A stretch of 64,000 bases of DNA from Leucocoprinus leucothites (GCA_013368445.1 JAACJO010000003.1:3038001-3102000), one strand, 5' to 3'; shown: positions 24,449 through 38,229, numbered from the stretch's first letter. Notes: a model not told the origin generated them from the letters alone. Numbers and translations: made by a program.

Positions 24449-25859
24449 ACTTCTGCTGATTGGAGAGCCATGTGGATGAAGAAATTTATGAAAGCGCTTT
24501 CTTACCTTATCATGGTCGTTTCATTTATACTCGATCTCCATCTCCGGTGTAGATTCCTGTAGGCTGCGGTAACCCCTTACTCAATTTACTCGTTTTCGAT
24601 ATTCTGATTCTGAACACTGGGTCTGAGTCTTTTAATCTTCCTATAATCCGCAAAGCCGTCCGTATTATTCATTGCGTTCACCGAGCATGAAATTCACCGA
24701 GCAGTTGCCTCCTTCACGCTCAAATTTGATTCAATCGTGTACTTCAGGTTCCCAGAACGTGTTGTGCGTGATACTGATGATCGGGGCTTGACCCCGTAGA
24801 CGCTCAGAAATTCTCTTTTTCAGCGACTCCGTATCTGACGCCTCGGGTTCTACACTGGGTCTTTTCTTCCATCATGCAATAAGTAATGCTGATGAAACAG
24901 ACTCTGTGAGCTTTAATCACTGGCAGGATCGTAAACCAGTTGCCTCTTTGCCTCTTTAGTGCGCTCTCGAGTTCTTTTACGGCAAAAATCCTACACGCCA
25001 CGCGAGGGAACGTGAAGCGAGAAATAATGCAATAACTGAAGTTATGTAGGAATGACCGCGACGTAGTGAGTTCCAGAGCTATCAACATAAATGACTAAGA
25101 CGTACTTGAGTTACAAGACTTAAATCCCCTGTTGCGCGCGTAATTATTCATATGCCGTGCGACGGGAACCGAGGCTCGGCGAGGCTTTGCAAGTCAAACC
25201 TATTCATCAACTTGATCAATGCTCATCGCGGCAACCCCGACTATTAGCTTAGGTGGAATCTTAGGTGGGCCTGTAAACAGGATGAGTGTACACACGTATA
25301 ATATTCAGGAGAGATTTCGATCAGGTCTACGAGTCTACCTCTTCCTCATTTCAACGATCCTCACTTTTCCTGATCAAGGAATATGGCGGACACCATGCGC
25401 CGCTATGTAGTGGATGATTCGGAGGAACAGCCCTGGTGCCTCCGAGTTGGTAGATCAACGAAACGCCACGTGAACGAATCAAACAGAACTCAATGAGAAC
25501 AATGATGGAATGTACGAAAATACTAGATCAAACAAAGGTAACTGGATAAGTATCAGACAATTGCATCAATATGGTGTATTGATTCAGCATAAAAGCAACG
25601 TATATATACATGCACTGAATTAGATACACTTGGGATAATAGCACATACAAGCATAATGGCAACAGTACTACAAACGGATGCAGACAGAGTCAATGAGCGC
25701 GAGATGTAACGTTCGTGTTCCAGAAAATAATGCAGAGTCCAAGAAATGAGAGCAGGCGTGGGGTATGTAGTGAAGAATGAAATCGTGTCCAAGAAGAACT
25801 AAGTACAAGTCATCCACGGCGCATCATCGGTCATCAATCATCACAATATTCATCATCAC
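24449..25859. other. Intergenic, about 1.4 kb, nothing identified
   Basis: Short open frames only. No convincing gene, tRNA or repeat recognised. Confidence 0.45.
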
Positions 25860-28800
25860 CTAAACTTCGAAATACTCCCAAGCCTCAACCAACCCATCCG
25901 TAAACTTGCTCACTACAACCCACGTCGGCAAAAACGAAATGACCTCCTCTAATGCCGGAATTTTCGCACTCCTAAATCCACCTTTTGCAGGGTCCTCACC
26001 CTGGCCCGGAACACCTGCACTCGCACTCGCATATTCCGCCCACTCACAAGCCACCCGTCCTCTCAGCCCCTCACCCAACCCTATATAATCACGCCACTCG
26101 ACATCAACGACAAATGTTTTATCCCACTCACGAGACCAGAGTCGGAGCTCGGGTATACCGGGATCGCTGATTGTATAGGGAGGCTGCATACCGTGAATTC
26201 CTCCTGCGACGGTGTACTTGATGATGTAGCGGTTATCAAAGTAGAGCCTGCAATTGCGAGTGTTACGGCCTTGGATGGTAATGCGCGCAGAGGTTGACGA
26301 CGTTCGTAGGAACTCGGCGCGGAAGAAGTTGGTCGCATCGAATGTGTCAAGGTAGGAATTCTCTGATCCGTTCGCGAAAGGAATGGTGGCAAGCTTGGGA
26401 GCGACACCTGGTCGAGGAGTCATATCTAATCCACTGGGCCAGTTACATCCCACTAGGCCAGGCTTAATGTGACTCTTGTAGCACTCGACTTCTTTTCCTT
26501 GAGCACTGGGGAGCGTGGGTACAACGTCGGAGTGAATGTACTCAGGAACACCGTATAATGAAGTGACGACATCGCGAATGATAGGGCCATCAATTGCTCC
26601 AGAGGAAAGAGGAGTGTGGATATTTGATGAGCGAGGAAGTGAAGAGCTAGAAATGACAGCGCCTTCGAGTTGGATTGTTTGCTGGAAGTAAACCTTTAGA
26701 GGTGTGTCGGCATCAAATGGGAAAGCCCAGAGTGTGGCCCAGAGTCCGAATATGACGAAGAGAATAAGGAGCATTGCGCCGATGCTTTTATGAATTCGGA
26801 AGCTGAAAGGCGCGAGGGGAAGGACGAGAAGGAATCCTATAAGGGAGGCAGTAGCGTAAACTAGGAACGCCACGAGTGAGCAATCGAGCCGATAATAGAA
26901 TAATAATAATCGGGCACGTACCTGCAACTTTACTGTTCCCATCTGACAGCGTCTGTGCCATAGCATCCATCGCAATGTTTCCAATATGGGCAATCAGGAT
27001 CACAGGAGCTGGGACAACGAAGATGAATTGGGGCAACCACCAATCAATCGTTCCCTCGTCCTCAAGTTTTCGGCTCGCACTCCTTCCCCTCTGTCCATTC
27101 CCATTGTCCGTATATCTACCGTGTTCATTATCTTGTTCCTGATTCAGCGGTGTGTGCTCTGTAGGCTCGGTACGACGCCGACGACGAAAATAAGAAGGTG
27201 ATGAGGATCGAGAGCGAGAGCGCGAATCAGACCTCGACCTTGAGCGTAATCGCGTAAAGTTCTTCGGGTGATCCTTCACAGAAAACACAGTCTCGATCGA
27301 ACCAAGGGCACATGCAACCCACAGTCCGACGCTCCAGAATGTGACAGTGTACAACCCGCCAATTTGAGCTTTACCGATAGCAATAGTGGAAAGGAGGAGA
27401 AGAATCCAAGAGAAGAAGTATGATTGCAGAAGGAGGGTTTCTTTTTGATTTTCGGGTAAGGAATCGGCGGGATCGTCATGGGAAGAGGGCGGAAGATCGG
27501 AGGTTACCGTCCATGTGAACGTAACGAAGCTGACGGCGGTGAGGCAGAAGAGGACGATGTAGGGGCTGGAATAAATGATCTATGGACAACGTCAATCTTA
27601 GAACAATGGGATCGAAACAGGCGCTGAACGTACATAAGGGTTGGTTTTGATGAATACAAAAATCAAGAGCGCTTGAAAGCCGACCGTGACTATGATGGCA
27701 ACCCCAAACTTGGCCCACCGCCAGATCAAACGAAAGTCGGTGAAGACACGAGTCAACAACGAGGGGCCATGTCCGGCATGATGGTCGTCGTGGCGCTTAT
27801 TAAGGGCGGCTTTGATGACAGCTTGAACGAAGAGAAGCCCGATAAGAAGGATTGGTCCCAGAATGAGAAAGAGGATGTTGAAGATATACAACGTGTCGAG
27901 AGGGAACAGGACAAGTCTTGACGCGAATACTAAACGTAATGACGAAGGCTTGTCGTCAGTGATCAAGTTTATATGAAAATCTCAATAGAAAGGTTGACAC
28001 CTACAATCGAAGTATACTGCGGGGACGTATCTGTCCGGATCATGCGTCCTGGAATCGTTCAGTAGGGCAGTCCCAGCCCCTCTTGCAGCTGTCATCATCG
28101 CCCATAGACTCTTCTCCTGACCATCCGTATACGGCACAGCGTCATACTTGGTGTGATACTTGCTCCGACCTTTGTAAAACGCCAGGTCGAGGCCCTGCAA
28201 TTCAGCACCTTCGGTATACACTGAATAATCGGTTCCAGAACGGATGACACCTCGCTTGAAGGCATCAGCAGTGAAGACGTTTGTATGAGGTCGGGGCACG
28301 TTTCTGGTCTTGAACGCGCGGAGAACGGCAGATGATGTACCGCGAAACAGGATTGGCCGGCTGCATAAGAAGGGTGGAATGTAAACGTTAACAAAACGTG
28401 GAGAGCACGAGAGAATGGTGCACGACGCACCCTCCTGACGCCGCTCCCTCGAGGTTGAGGAAAGACTCGGCTACCTTGGACCATGGATGTTGAAGGAAAC
28501 TGCATGAGAAAGTTAATTTTGCAATGGTAGACCGACGAGACGGCATGGCGTACGCATGGGCACCATTAAGTCCGTCCTCTTCGCCATTGTTGAAGTTGAA
28601 AATTGCAGTCCGTTCAGTACGATACTTGGAGAAGTATTCAACGAGCTGAAGGAGGGTGACTATGCCCATTCCATCATCAGTAGCGCCAGGTGCGGTGGAT
28701 ACAGAGTCGTAGTGAGCTGAGAAGAGAACTCCACCCTTCTCTCTATAGTTGGGGTCGGTCCCATCGACTTTTACTAGGATATTTGTTCCTTCAAAATAGA

Positions 28801-29171
28801 TGCCGCGGCTTGGAGAAGCCCAGGAGCCGTTCGATCGAAGGTCGTTGGCGACTCGAACGTGAGGGTATTCATCCGCGATTGAGTCAAGTTTAGCAAGAAC
28901 ATATTCGCGGACATAATCATTGGCATGGGAGTTGTAAGGGTGAGGCTGCTCTGTGATCTACTTGCTGTTAGTGTATATATATATAAAAGAGAATATTCTC
29001 ACTCACATGGTGAAGGTCGAGGTAGGCGTCTTGTAAGCTCAGCCCTTGCTGGTCCTTCGGAACGTCCGGTAGAACGTCTTCCCAGAAGACGAGGAAAAGA
29101 ATCAAGATATAAGTGAGAAGGACTGCAAAGGATACTACCCCCTTGTTGAAGGACGGGGACCCAAAAGCCAT
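25860..29171 (-). CDS. PFF1: Vacuolar membrane protease, M28 family (982 aa)
   Basis: Zn-dependent aminopeptidase-like protein of the vacuolar membrane. Exons (minus): 29171-29007, 28957-28554, 28499-28431, 28360-28005, 27929-27634, 27579-26922, 26860-25860; all phases agree. An N-terminal membrane helix (about 11-30) precedes the catalytic domain: SAHYDSVSTAPGATDDG (ligands H137, D149), NNGEEDG (E181/E182) and KYHTKYD (H282). Many membrane helices follow from about residue 315 (FPLDTLYIFNILFLILGPIL onward), and a large lumenal C-terminal domain ends EYFEV. Loop 541-566 is Arg/Ser-dipeptide rich. Length and order fit fungal PFF1/FXNA-like proteases. The physiological substrate is not established. 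Confidence 0.93.
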
Positions 29172-29967
29172 TGCCGGGTACGACGAGGAAGGAGGAAGAG
29201 GTGTATGTGAACGTTCAAAACGTGCACATCGCGCTCTATATACTTTCACACGTGACTCAGATATTACCGTGAGCCTGATCGACTGCCATGCGAGGCAGCG
29301 CGCTGTGCTGTGGTGGTTGGAACAGTGACGGAACTTTCACATCAATCCCAGCTCGGTGATTTGAGGACTTGAGAGATTCCGGTCAAAGATTATCGATCAA
29401 GGGCTGTCGAGAAGTTGATTACCGGCGCTCAGTTTGCTTAAGTAGCCGGAACAAATAAATCGATACAATGGGTTTTCTGAATCATCATTCGTTTCTGTCC
29501 TTCGGTCCTCCATACTTTGTCGTTTAACCTGTATGTAGCAAAAAGTGCTCACTAAGTCATTCGCTATCCTCAGCATGTCCGCATCCCCTGTGAAACATCG
29601 CCTAAATTACATATTGGGATGTGAAGGAACGATTTTGATTTCGTCTCCACTCATAAACCCGCCTTCGATCCCCTCCACAGAAGACGAGAGGTTTTAAGAG
29701 ACTACTGTATGAGTTGGTTAGTAAAAATCTTGGACAACTACTCGACAACGTGGATTGCGGCCAGAGCCGTCCCCCAAATCACGAATCATCAACGCTGCCG
29801 CCACAAGAAATCACGATGGATGCGGGAGCACACTAGAGGGATTGTCTCTCCTTTCCCCAGCCCAAATTTGAATACAAGTGTTCGCCAGTGAACAGCAACA
29901 TCTATGCTTCGAATTGATCGAAGCCCCGTCCCTAACGTAATTGGCCACGCAACCTCCGCATGTCCAG
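29172..29967. other. Divergent promoter region, PFF1 and third NACHT gene
   Basis: About 0.8 kb between divergent starts (29171 minus, 29968 plus). No clear regulatory motif picked out by eye. Confidence 0.5.
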
Positions 29968-32648
29968 ATGATGGGCTTAAAACACGATAGAATGCATTCT
30001 ATGGACCGATGTACACCCCCCATCCTCACACATTCCTCTGAAATGGCGCTTGTAACAGAATGGATCATCCCTATCCTAACTTGGGGTCTACTCAGGCTCT
30101 GGAGAACGATCTTCACACCAATTAAACGGGCGCTGGTCATATTCTGTGATGCTATTGCGATCCCCCTGGGGCGGCAAATGTGGAGGCTCACCCACAAAAC
30201 AGATTTGGGCGAGCCATTACAGGACGGGTTTGTTGAGACACCACCAGAAGGTGGAGCTTCAGCCGTTTGCGAGGGTTAGTCAGTTCTCATTGAGTGCCGA
30301 GAAATGTTTTGATGTCCAGCTTCGACAGGACCTCTATCCAAGCAATCTGTGAACATAGAACCAGAGTCGCCTCGGAGACTCAGAGCAATATCAGTTGAAT
30401 CGAACCCTCTTCAAGATATGCCAAACAGACGAGGTACTTCAATGTGGCTCCTTCAGTTACAGAACCATGTATTTATCTTGTCTTTTAGGACCTTCGTCAT
30501 CTGAGCCTTCCATCGAAAATATAACTCCAGATGAGCGGAAAAGTCAGCTATGGCTACAATTTATCCCACTTAAACACATTAATGATCATATAATAGATCT
30601 CACCGTCTTCAATCAACCGCATAGTTTTATTATTCGCGACTCCACATTCGTCACTCTTGATAAAAAAGCCTCAAATACGAGTGCAGAAGAAGAAGAAAAA
30701 GGTAACTTCCTAGGTTAAGTACCGCAACAGTATTCTAAAATCATTATTATTTAGCCATGAATTTACTTCGAAGCAAGAGGACTCAAGGAGCAGAGGCTAA
30801 TTCCTACGAGAGATTTCCGCCTCCGAGATGTCATCCGGAAACTCGCAAAACCACGCGAGGTGCAATAACTCGCTGGCTAGACAATATCCACAGGGATACA
30901 AATATGTACTGGTTGCTAGGTCCCGCTGGTGTTGGAAAGTCGGCGATCGCCCAGACAATTGCAGAACAGACGCAGGCAATCGGCTATCTCGGTGCCACAT
31001 TCTTCTTTTCCCGGCCAAATGGTCGCGATGACCCCGCAACTGTAGTTCCTACTCTCGCTCACCAGTTCGCAATCCGTTTTCCTCAGTACAAGCAATTCAT
31101 TACCAAGAGCCTCGCTACCGACCCAACAATACTCGAAAAAACCATTGATTTCCAATTCCAGCACCTCATCGTTGAACCATTTCGACATCTTCGTGCTGCT
31201 CAGACCGTCACCCAGCCCATTCTTGCCATCATTGACGGACTCGATGAGTGCCGTGACAAAGATGCACAAAGCGCTTTTATTCGGATGATCAGTAGTTGCA
31301 CAAGCCCAGAAGAAGACATTCCCCTTGCGTGGCTAGTCTGTAGCCGACCAGAATGGCACCTGCAGCGCTTGTACTCAAAGGAGGATCCTAGCGTGAAATG
31401 CGTATCTGATGAACTGTTGGTGGATGGTGTTGAAGGACGTGACGACGTCCATCGATTTATTTGCGACGAGTTTGCGGAGATTCGGCTTCGATACCGCGAT
31501 GAGATCGATGAGAGATGGCCAGAGGAGGACGACGTTGTGGAGCTAGCGAACATCTCCTCAGGCCAATTTGCTTTCGCATCTACCGCGATGCGATTCATCA
31601 AGAGTGACGAGCCGGGCGATCCGATATCTCAGCTACAAACTTGCCTCGAGGTGATCAGGAAGTCACCAATTTCCGAGGGGGATGTCAACCCCTTCCAGGC
31701 ATTAGACTTCCTCTATCGTCACGTCTTTGAAGCTATTCCGCCGAAAACACTGCAGAATACGATGAGAATAATTGCCTTACACAAGTTACTTACTAATAGG
31801 AAGTACCCGAGTGATGCCATTGGCTTGTACGAGCAAAACTCAATTTCCGAGCAAGCAAATCTCTTACAGCTCAGCAAAGCTTCGTTCTACGCATCACTGC
31901 GCGGACTACACTCAGTGATTAATATCCCGAGTACTGAAGATGCTCATGCGGAGACTTTGCACGTCTACCATGCATCATTGCTTGACTTTCTTCAGGATCC
32001 CGGGCGCTCTGGGCGCTTCAATCAACAACTCGTTGAAGCGCATTTCAATGTTGTCAGTCAAATGCTCAAGTGGCAAAGTTTCCTCAACCCTATCTGCTGT
32101 TGCGAAGGTGCGATTACCTCTTTGGGTGTCTGTAGAACTCAGCGCCAAAGTATGTTACGACAGGATGCCCTTGTTCTTGCCATCAGGTTCCCAACATGGC
32201 ATTAACTTGGCTACCGGAATCCACGACTCGTGATCAGATGATAACTCGGATGAGTGAGGTCTCGCAGCTAGTCTGGGAGGCTTGTTGTGAGCTCGACGGC
32301 ACACTTGCTTCCAGAGCTCTAGATGAGTTACGAACCTTCTTCTTTTCCCACATGCCTTTACCAAGGACCAAAAATGATTTCCTCGATTTTCTCGATTGGG
32401 TTTATAAACATGTTGGTCTTTACTAGCCTTTCCTTTCGTGGCAAGTCTATTGAACTGAATTTCAGGATCGCGCCGAACAACCTATTTTACGCACGAAACA
32501 TTCATTCCTATCCGATCAGCAAATCAAGAGGCACTTTGACTGTGCGGTTGAAGCGCCCAATGACTGTTCCGCTTCATTTTCTTCCTCATTCTCATCGGTA
32601 ATAATTATCTCATCTCTCGCTTGTCGTCGCCATCTCATTTTGGCGTAA
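29968..32648 (+). CDS. NACHT-domain NLR-like protein 3 (793 aa)
   Basis: Different in sequence from the tandem pair. Exons: 29968-30274, 30320-30433, 30489-30701, 30755-32052, 32108-32149, 32187-32411, 32466-32648. The N-terminal exons encode a region with a hydrophobic amphipathic stretch (WIIPILTWGLLRLW), then RFPPPRCHPETRK. The NACHT core has Walker A GPAGVGKSA (267-275), Walker B LAIIDGLDEC (about 368-377) and WLVCSRPE. The C-terminal part (WLPESTTRDQ, LVWEACCELDG, FLDFLDWVYKH) is an all-helical tail without repeats, ending SLACRRHLILA. Exons 1-4 and 7 are well supported. The 55-nt and 37-nt introns at 32053 and 32150 are the weakest: the second is very short, so a frameshift there is the alternative. 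Role inferred from family only. Confidence 0.75.
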
Positions 32649-33815
32649 AGCCCTCCTACACCCGAGAAATTGCCCTTAGCTCTCCTTTTCAGACCGACCT
32701 TATAGTTGGTTCGGAAGGGAAGGCATGCATTATCAGGCTATGGTGAGTCCTACATCTAAGGATCGTTGACGATGGCTTCCTCGAACGTGAATTAACTATT
32801 GATCAGCTCGTGGGAACACAGACGCCAGAAAATCATCACGGAAGAAGAAACTCTGTATCCAGTTTATGACTCCTGGGGTGGAAGGCTCAGGGGTAGGCGG
32901 TGGGAACAGCAAGGCGGCAGCGACAGGACGTGTCAGCAACAATTGACTGTCAGCATGCCGGGGCCGCCCTCATGAAGACAGTGAGTATTCACGATCATCA
33001 TATCCAATGTATCATCAACTAACGATATATTATTATTTTTGAATGACCAATACAGGTTTCCATACAGTAAATGAGATGAAGGTTGATGGTGAAAAATCTA
33101 CTGAAAAGAACCCGGTGTATGACAAGTTACATCACAGGCGGAAGCAATTTGTAAGGCGCAGTTAGATTCGTTGGTCACAAATGCTACAAGTTTATACCTG
33201 TAACTACGAATGGAAGCAACGAGTTTGACTATGAACTTGTTGTATGCTATACACGGGGATGGTGTCGACAGTCATTTGCAGAGTGGATATTGTACAGCTC
33301 AGGCTCACCAGCAATAGGCGGGGTCACACCAACGAAGACTACCTATCTTCTATATCGAGACGGAACCAGCCTGGTTCAAAATTATTTTTTGACCCTAACA
33401 GGAATAAAGGATACTTATACTGGAGCTCAACATTTCTTTCCTGACCGCCCAATACCCCAAGCTTTGACTACGTTCGGCAATCGATTCCATTTCTTGGTGA
33501 TTTCAAATAACGCATCCTTTGACGTCAAACCTTAGAAGCTGCTATTGTTCAGAGCCTTTCATCATTGTATTCAAAATTGTACAGACTACACAATTACGAT
33601 CGTTGCACAGAAAAAGAAAACACGATATCACCCGACCTCGTATATCGTACATATTCCCTACAAAACAAGATACACAGAAAAGAGGACAGGAATTTACTCG
33701 CTAGGTAGTAGTAGTACACCCCCCCACCCATCAAACCGTTCAAGAAAACAACGATACAAAACAAAACAAGGTAGGGGCCTTTTTCGATTTCCGCTGTTCG
33801 TTCCCGTTTTCGTCT
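32649..33815. other. Intergenic, about 1.2 kb
   Basis: AT-richer than the flanking genes. Short frames (such as about 33270-33535) have no recognised domain. Nothing else seen. Confidence 0.45.
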
Positions 33816-36594
33816 TCAAATCTGCATAACAGAGCCCAAGTCGGATCCATCATCCTCATCCACCATCTCAACCCACGTCTTCTTCCTGTTCGGATTCGGG
33901 TTCCTCGGCGTCGGCGTATTCTTCCCATTGCTCGCTTGGACACTGCCCTTGCCCTTGCCATTTTCCGATGGCGCATTTGCTTTACCTTTACCTTTCAAAT
34001 CACCCTTGGCTGAGGCCGGCTTGCCACTACTTCCGTTCGATCTGACGCTAGCACCAGACACACTACCAGCGTAGGAACTGCTAGCAGCCGTAGCAGCGCC
34101 TGAAATCCATCCATTCGTATTTGAGCGAGTAGAATAAGAGGAATAAGAAGACGATGACACAGACGCCGCCGCCGACGCAAATGACGCATTACTACGTGTC
34201 GGAGGTGTCGGTTTCATCGTCGAGCCAGAACCAGCAGCGGATGAATACGGTGCTGAGGAGTAAGGAGTCGAGTAGGAGCTGGAAGTTGAATATGCGGATA
34301 CGGTATTGACCGAATCCGCAGTTGATCTGATATCGAAATCGTAATCGTTGTCGTCATCGTCATCGTAGTCGTAATCGGCTTGGGAGAAAATCACGCTGTT
34401 GGTGGTGATGGTAGAGCCTTCACCACCATATGTAGGTCTTGCGCTACTAGCGGCGATGGATTCCAGCCTGTCGGATAGGGCGTCGGAGGGGTCAAAGGTG
34501 GCATTGTGAGAGTCGACTATGGACTCGGAAGGGCCGTGGTCCTGTGCTCGTCCCCTCGCGTTGCGCTCTAGGACGAAATAAAAATCAGTCAGCAAATCAA
34601 CGGAGGAAGAATGTAAAAATGCATATTGAAAACGTACTCCTTTTAGGGCCCCAATCGCCCTTGATCGCACTGATATTCGAACCCGCAACGCTGGGAGCAG
34701 TGCTACTTCTCCCACTAGAAACGCTAATCGACCTCTTGGTGCTACTAGCCACGCTCGCGAGGGCCTTACTGCGGCTTTCGACCAAACTCCCTTTCCTGTT
34801 CGCGTTCGCCTCTCCGACAGTCGAATCACTGTTCGCACTGTCGTCGTCACTATCTTTCCCATCGGCTTTCTCTTCATCCTTCTCCTCATCATCACCCCCC
34901 TGAGGCTTCCTCCTCGATTTTTTCTTTTCTTTCTTAGATTTATTCGCAGCCCACTCTTTCTCCCTCTTCCTCTTCTTCATCACGCTACATATCCCAGGGG
35001 AACACACCACCCCATGTAAAGGGCACAGCTCGTCTTCCGGAATGACCTTTCGGAACGTACGAGATGTAGTTTGTGGGACTTTGGAGAAATTATTATCAGA
35101 ATAGTCTTGTTTAGAGCTTCGAGATGAATTGGCGACGTTTCCCTGAGAGAATTTGCCTTTGCCAGGACCTTTACCCATCCTAGGCTCCTCTCCTACCGCC
35201 GATCGGAAGTCATCTGAAGCCGAGACTTTGGAAGCGAGGGGGAAGGCAAAGTCTTCCTCGTCGTCGTCTTCGTCAAACTGAGGATCTCCTTCGGAAGGAG
35301 ATCCGATCACAGAGCTCGTCGCGGATCCTGAAATGGATGTGCCGGCGAACTGCGAGTGGAGCATGCTGATAGAGGACGACCCAACTGGATTGGTGGGTTT
35401 GCCGACTTGAGAAGAGGCGGAAGAAGGGGCTGGTAACCCAGGTGGTGATGTGTACACTCGTGAGATGGATGAAGGAGAGGAGGCCGGGATGGAAACTTCG
35501 CTGCTTGCGACAGCGGATGCTGGGCTCACGGAGCGAGGCGTAGACGCAGCGGTGCCGTCTGAAGCGAGGGCCCTCGACCAAGCAGATTTTGAAGAGATGA
35601 CGGATGGAGATGTAGAAGAGGTGGATATGGGCGTGGAGGACGCCCTCGACACAGCGGGAGATATAATAGGTGTTTTCCCTAGAAGTGGATTGGACAGGCG
35701 AATGGTCGATGGGCGACGGGATCACGTACAGGCATCTGGGTTGATAGGGCTCTTTCCTCCACCTTTTTTCGAAGGGCCACCTTTCTGTTCAATAGGTGGA
35801 GGCTGGCGAGCTCCTTTCCCGCCAGTCTTCTGCGAACTCCAGTTGCTCGATCCAGGGACTATATCCATCAAGTGCATGCTCAACCCTAACTAATATAACT
35901 CTTACCTAGAACCGGAGGCCTCGGGGGAGGCGCCTTAGTCAGGGCAGGAAGAGGGCGACAGATCCGCTTATTGGTTGGATCCTCGGGCGGAACATCGCAC
36001 CACACAGGGATTGGATACGGGTGCTGGATTTTGCTGGAGACGCATCAGGTATTGTTAAGCAGGACGATTTGAGGCGATACTAACTTGTTAATGGCACGAA
36101 ATTCGTGGAAAAGGGCGTCATCTGCGAGAACGTTCTTCCATCCTGCCGAACATTTATTACAAGAGGCTGCTAAAAAAAGCGGGTTTTGCTACTCACCATC
36201 CTTCTGTAGTGCACGTGCGTTCGAGTATGTGCTGTAGTACACTCGCGTTTTTCTTTCACTTTCCTCTGTTGAACACTTGCGGAGAAATCGATTCCAAGAG
36301 TGTTCGCCCAGCAGCTTGTCAAAGTCTTCAAATGATTTGCTGACTTCGGCCACCACCATCCCCCTCGCCTTTGAAATAATTAGAGAAGTATTGACAGATA
36401 CACGAGAGATCGCTTACCGAAGGCTTGTGATGCACACCCAAGGCATAATCCTTCCCAACGACGCTGGCCAGCCAGAACATAAACTCCTTGTAATCATTGG
36501 GTACCTCCATGTTGGCATTGAGGGGGAAAGGATGAACCACTGTGAGGAACTTGGAGTCCTCGACGGGCTCAGGGGATTTGGGGCGCTTGACCAT
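33816..36594 (-). CDS. Uncharacterised 818-aa protein with long Ser-rich disordered region
   Basis: Exons (minus): 36594-36418, 36368-36197, 36142-36085, 36033-35906, 35858-35730, 35678-34638, 34567-33816; phases agree throughout. Residues 1-180 look folded: KFLTVVHPFPLNANMEVP, EFMFWLASVVGKDYALGVHH, FEDFDKLLGEHSWNRFLRKC, IQHPYPIPVWCDVPPEDPTN. The rest is low complexity: Ser/Pro/Thr tracts, acidic FDEDDDEEDF, a compact Cys/His motif CPLHGVVCSPGIC (440-452) followed by KKRKREKEWA and a Lys-rich tract, then Ser/Tyr-rich and Gly/Lys-rich segments to the end. The basic tracts could be nuclear-localisation signals and the Cys/His cluster might bind zinc; both are inference. I do not recognise the family. 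It is the last CpG-normal gene before the transposon block. Confidence 0.78.
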
Positions 36595-37200
36595 GATGGT
36601 GGTAAAGGGCAAGAAGCAGACGTAACCATATCTTGTTCAATCTGAAAGAATACAAACAGGCGCCCACATTGGTCAACCCGTGATGATTTTGATTATCGAT
36701 TGCAACCGGGTTCCCACACATGTCTATGAGTAGCTTGGAATGTGCAGCACCTGGAGGCTCGTCCCTCGCCAGATGCGATTTCTCGCGTCTCGATGTGACA
36801 ATCACACACGGTGCCCTTCAGGGCATAGTTACACTTCATTCTTACCTACTTACTCTCCCTCTCCTCTGTGTTGAGCTCGAACAAACATATTTCTAACTTA
36901 TTTTTGATTTTCCCACCCACCACTCCCAAAAGACAACAACAGAGCTGTGACTGCACAGTGTACTGAAGGCGGATCGCTAGTGGCGACCTGTCCGCGTTCC
37001 CATTTTGGCTTCACACCCTGTTGTGTCTGGAAACCCATGTCGGAAATTCCCGAGGACCGTAATAATGTAATATTATGTACAGTAATAGACCGGTCATGCA
37101 TACACTATCACTCACTTGTACAGTGGCGATTTCTATGCTCAGTCCGCATCTTGCTTTCCAGTTTTTTGTGCCAAACTATGTGTAATATGTGTATATGCAA
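36595..37200. other. Upstream region at the edge of the transposon block
   Basis: Promoter side of the 818-aa protein gene. CpG content is still normal up to about 37.1 kb and drops after that. Confidence 0.5.
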
Positions 37201-37249
37201 TGTACGGTACATTTTTAAGCAAGTCATTTCATTTTACGAGCAATAACCT

Positions 37250-38229
37250 GGGTTGTATGTGTTTAGCATGACTAGACAAAATAAGATACTAGCCACTGTT
37301 GCCTCAAAAATCGCATGTTAGCTACCATTTCTATCTCACTTTATGCGCCATTGAGCAACTAATCATTCACCAAAGTTTTGTGATCATTGGATGTAAGGAG
37401 GCCATTTGAGGTCAAACTTTCTGTCAGAGGAATTCTTATCAGGGAGGAGAACGTAATGCAAATGTGACAGATCATTACTATTTTAGTAATGACATCAGAA
37501 ATTTGTAATGGTGTACAAGTGGCCCGGGAAGTCAAATACAACACTAGCTGGAGTTTTTGACACACTGCCCCATGAGAACTAAAGCTCTGGACACAAAATT
37601 TTGGATATACTAGGAGCAGATATTGAGCATTTCCCATGCAGAATCTTGAGTCAATTGGACTGGATATGACGGAAAAAACAACCATAATTCAATTGGGTGT
37701 ACACATGACCAGTCTATTACTGTATTCCTGCACTTTATTAGCCCTGAATGCAAAAAGAGGCATTAAATTCCATAATTACATTTTTATCAGTCCGTTTTAA
37801 CCCATACCATCACATGGATATAACCAAACAAAAGAGTTATTATTTTTAGCCTACATGACAACTTGGGTACTAATGTCACAATAGGTTACAACAATGTTAC
37901 TATTGTGTATATACCCCTTTACAGTATTTTCGGACTTAATTCTTTTTTCCACCTCATGTATTACATAAGTCACTCTCTTATTTTTCGAGTAGCCTTTCAT
38001 GCACCTCAGTCTTGTTCTACGATTCTGAGGTGAGCATATTTTATATTATGGACTAAATATTCATTACTTATCATTCCTGTAGTGTCTTATCTCACTTCAG
38101 ATCTCTGCTGCTCATTACAACAGTTACAAGCTAGGCACTTGAGCAGTGACAAGTGCAAAAGATACAAGCAAAGCACTAACTTCTGAACATTTTAGCAATC
38201 ATTAGAAAAGAATCTGAGGGGTAAAGTCT
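37250..38229. other. AT-rich, no feature identified
   Basis: No coding frame, repeat pair or terminal repeat could be assigned. Presumably decayed transposon sequence. Confidence 0.4.

Noticed and set aside
32150..32186. Firm call of a 37-nt intron in NACHT gene 3
   Set aside because: Below the usual minimum length; kept only as the best in-frame model, with a frameshift as the alternative.
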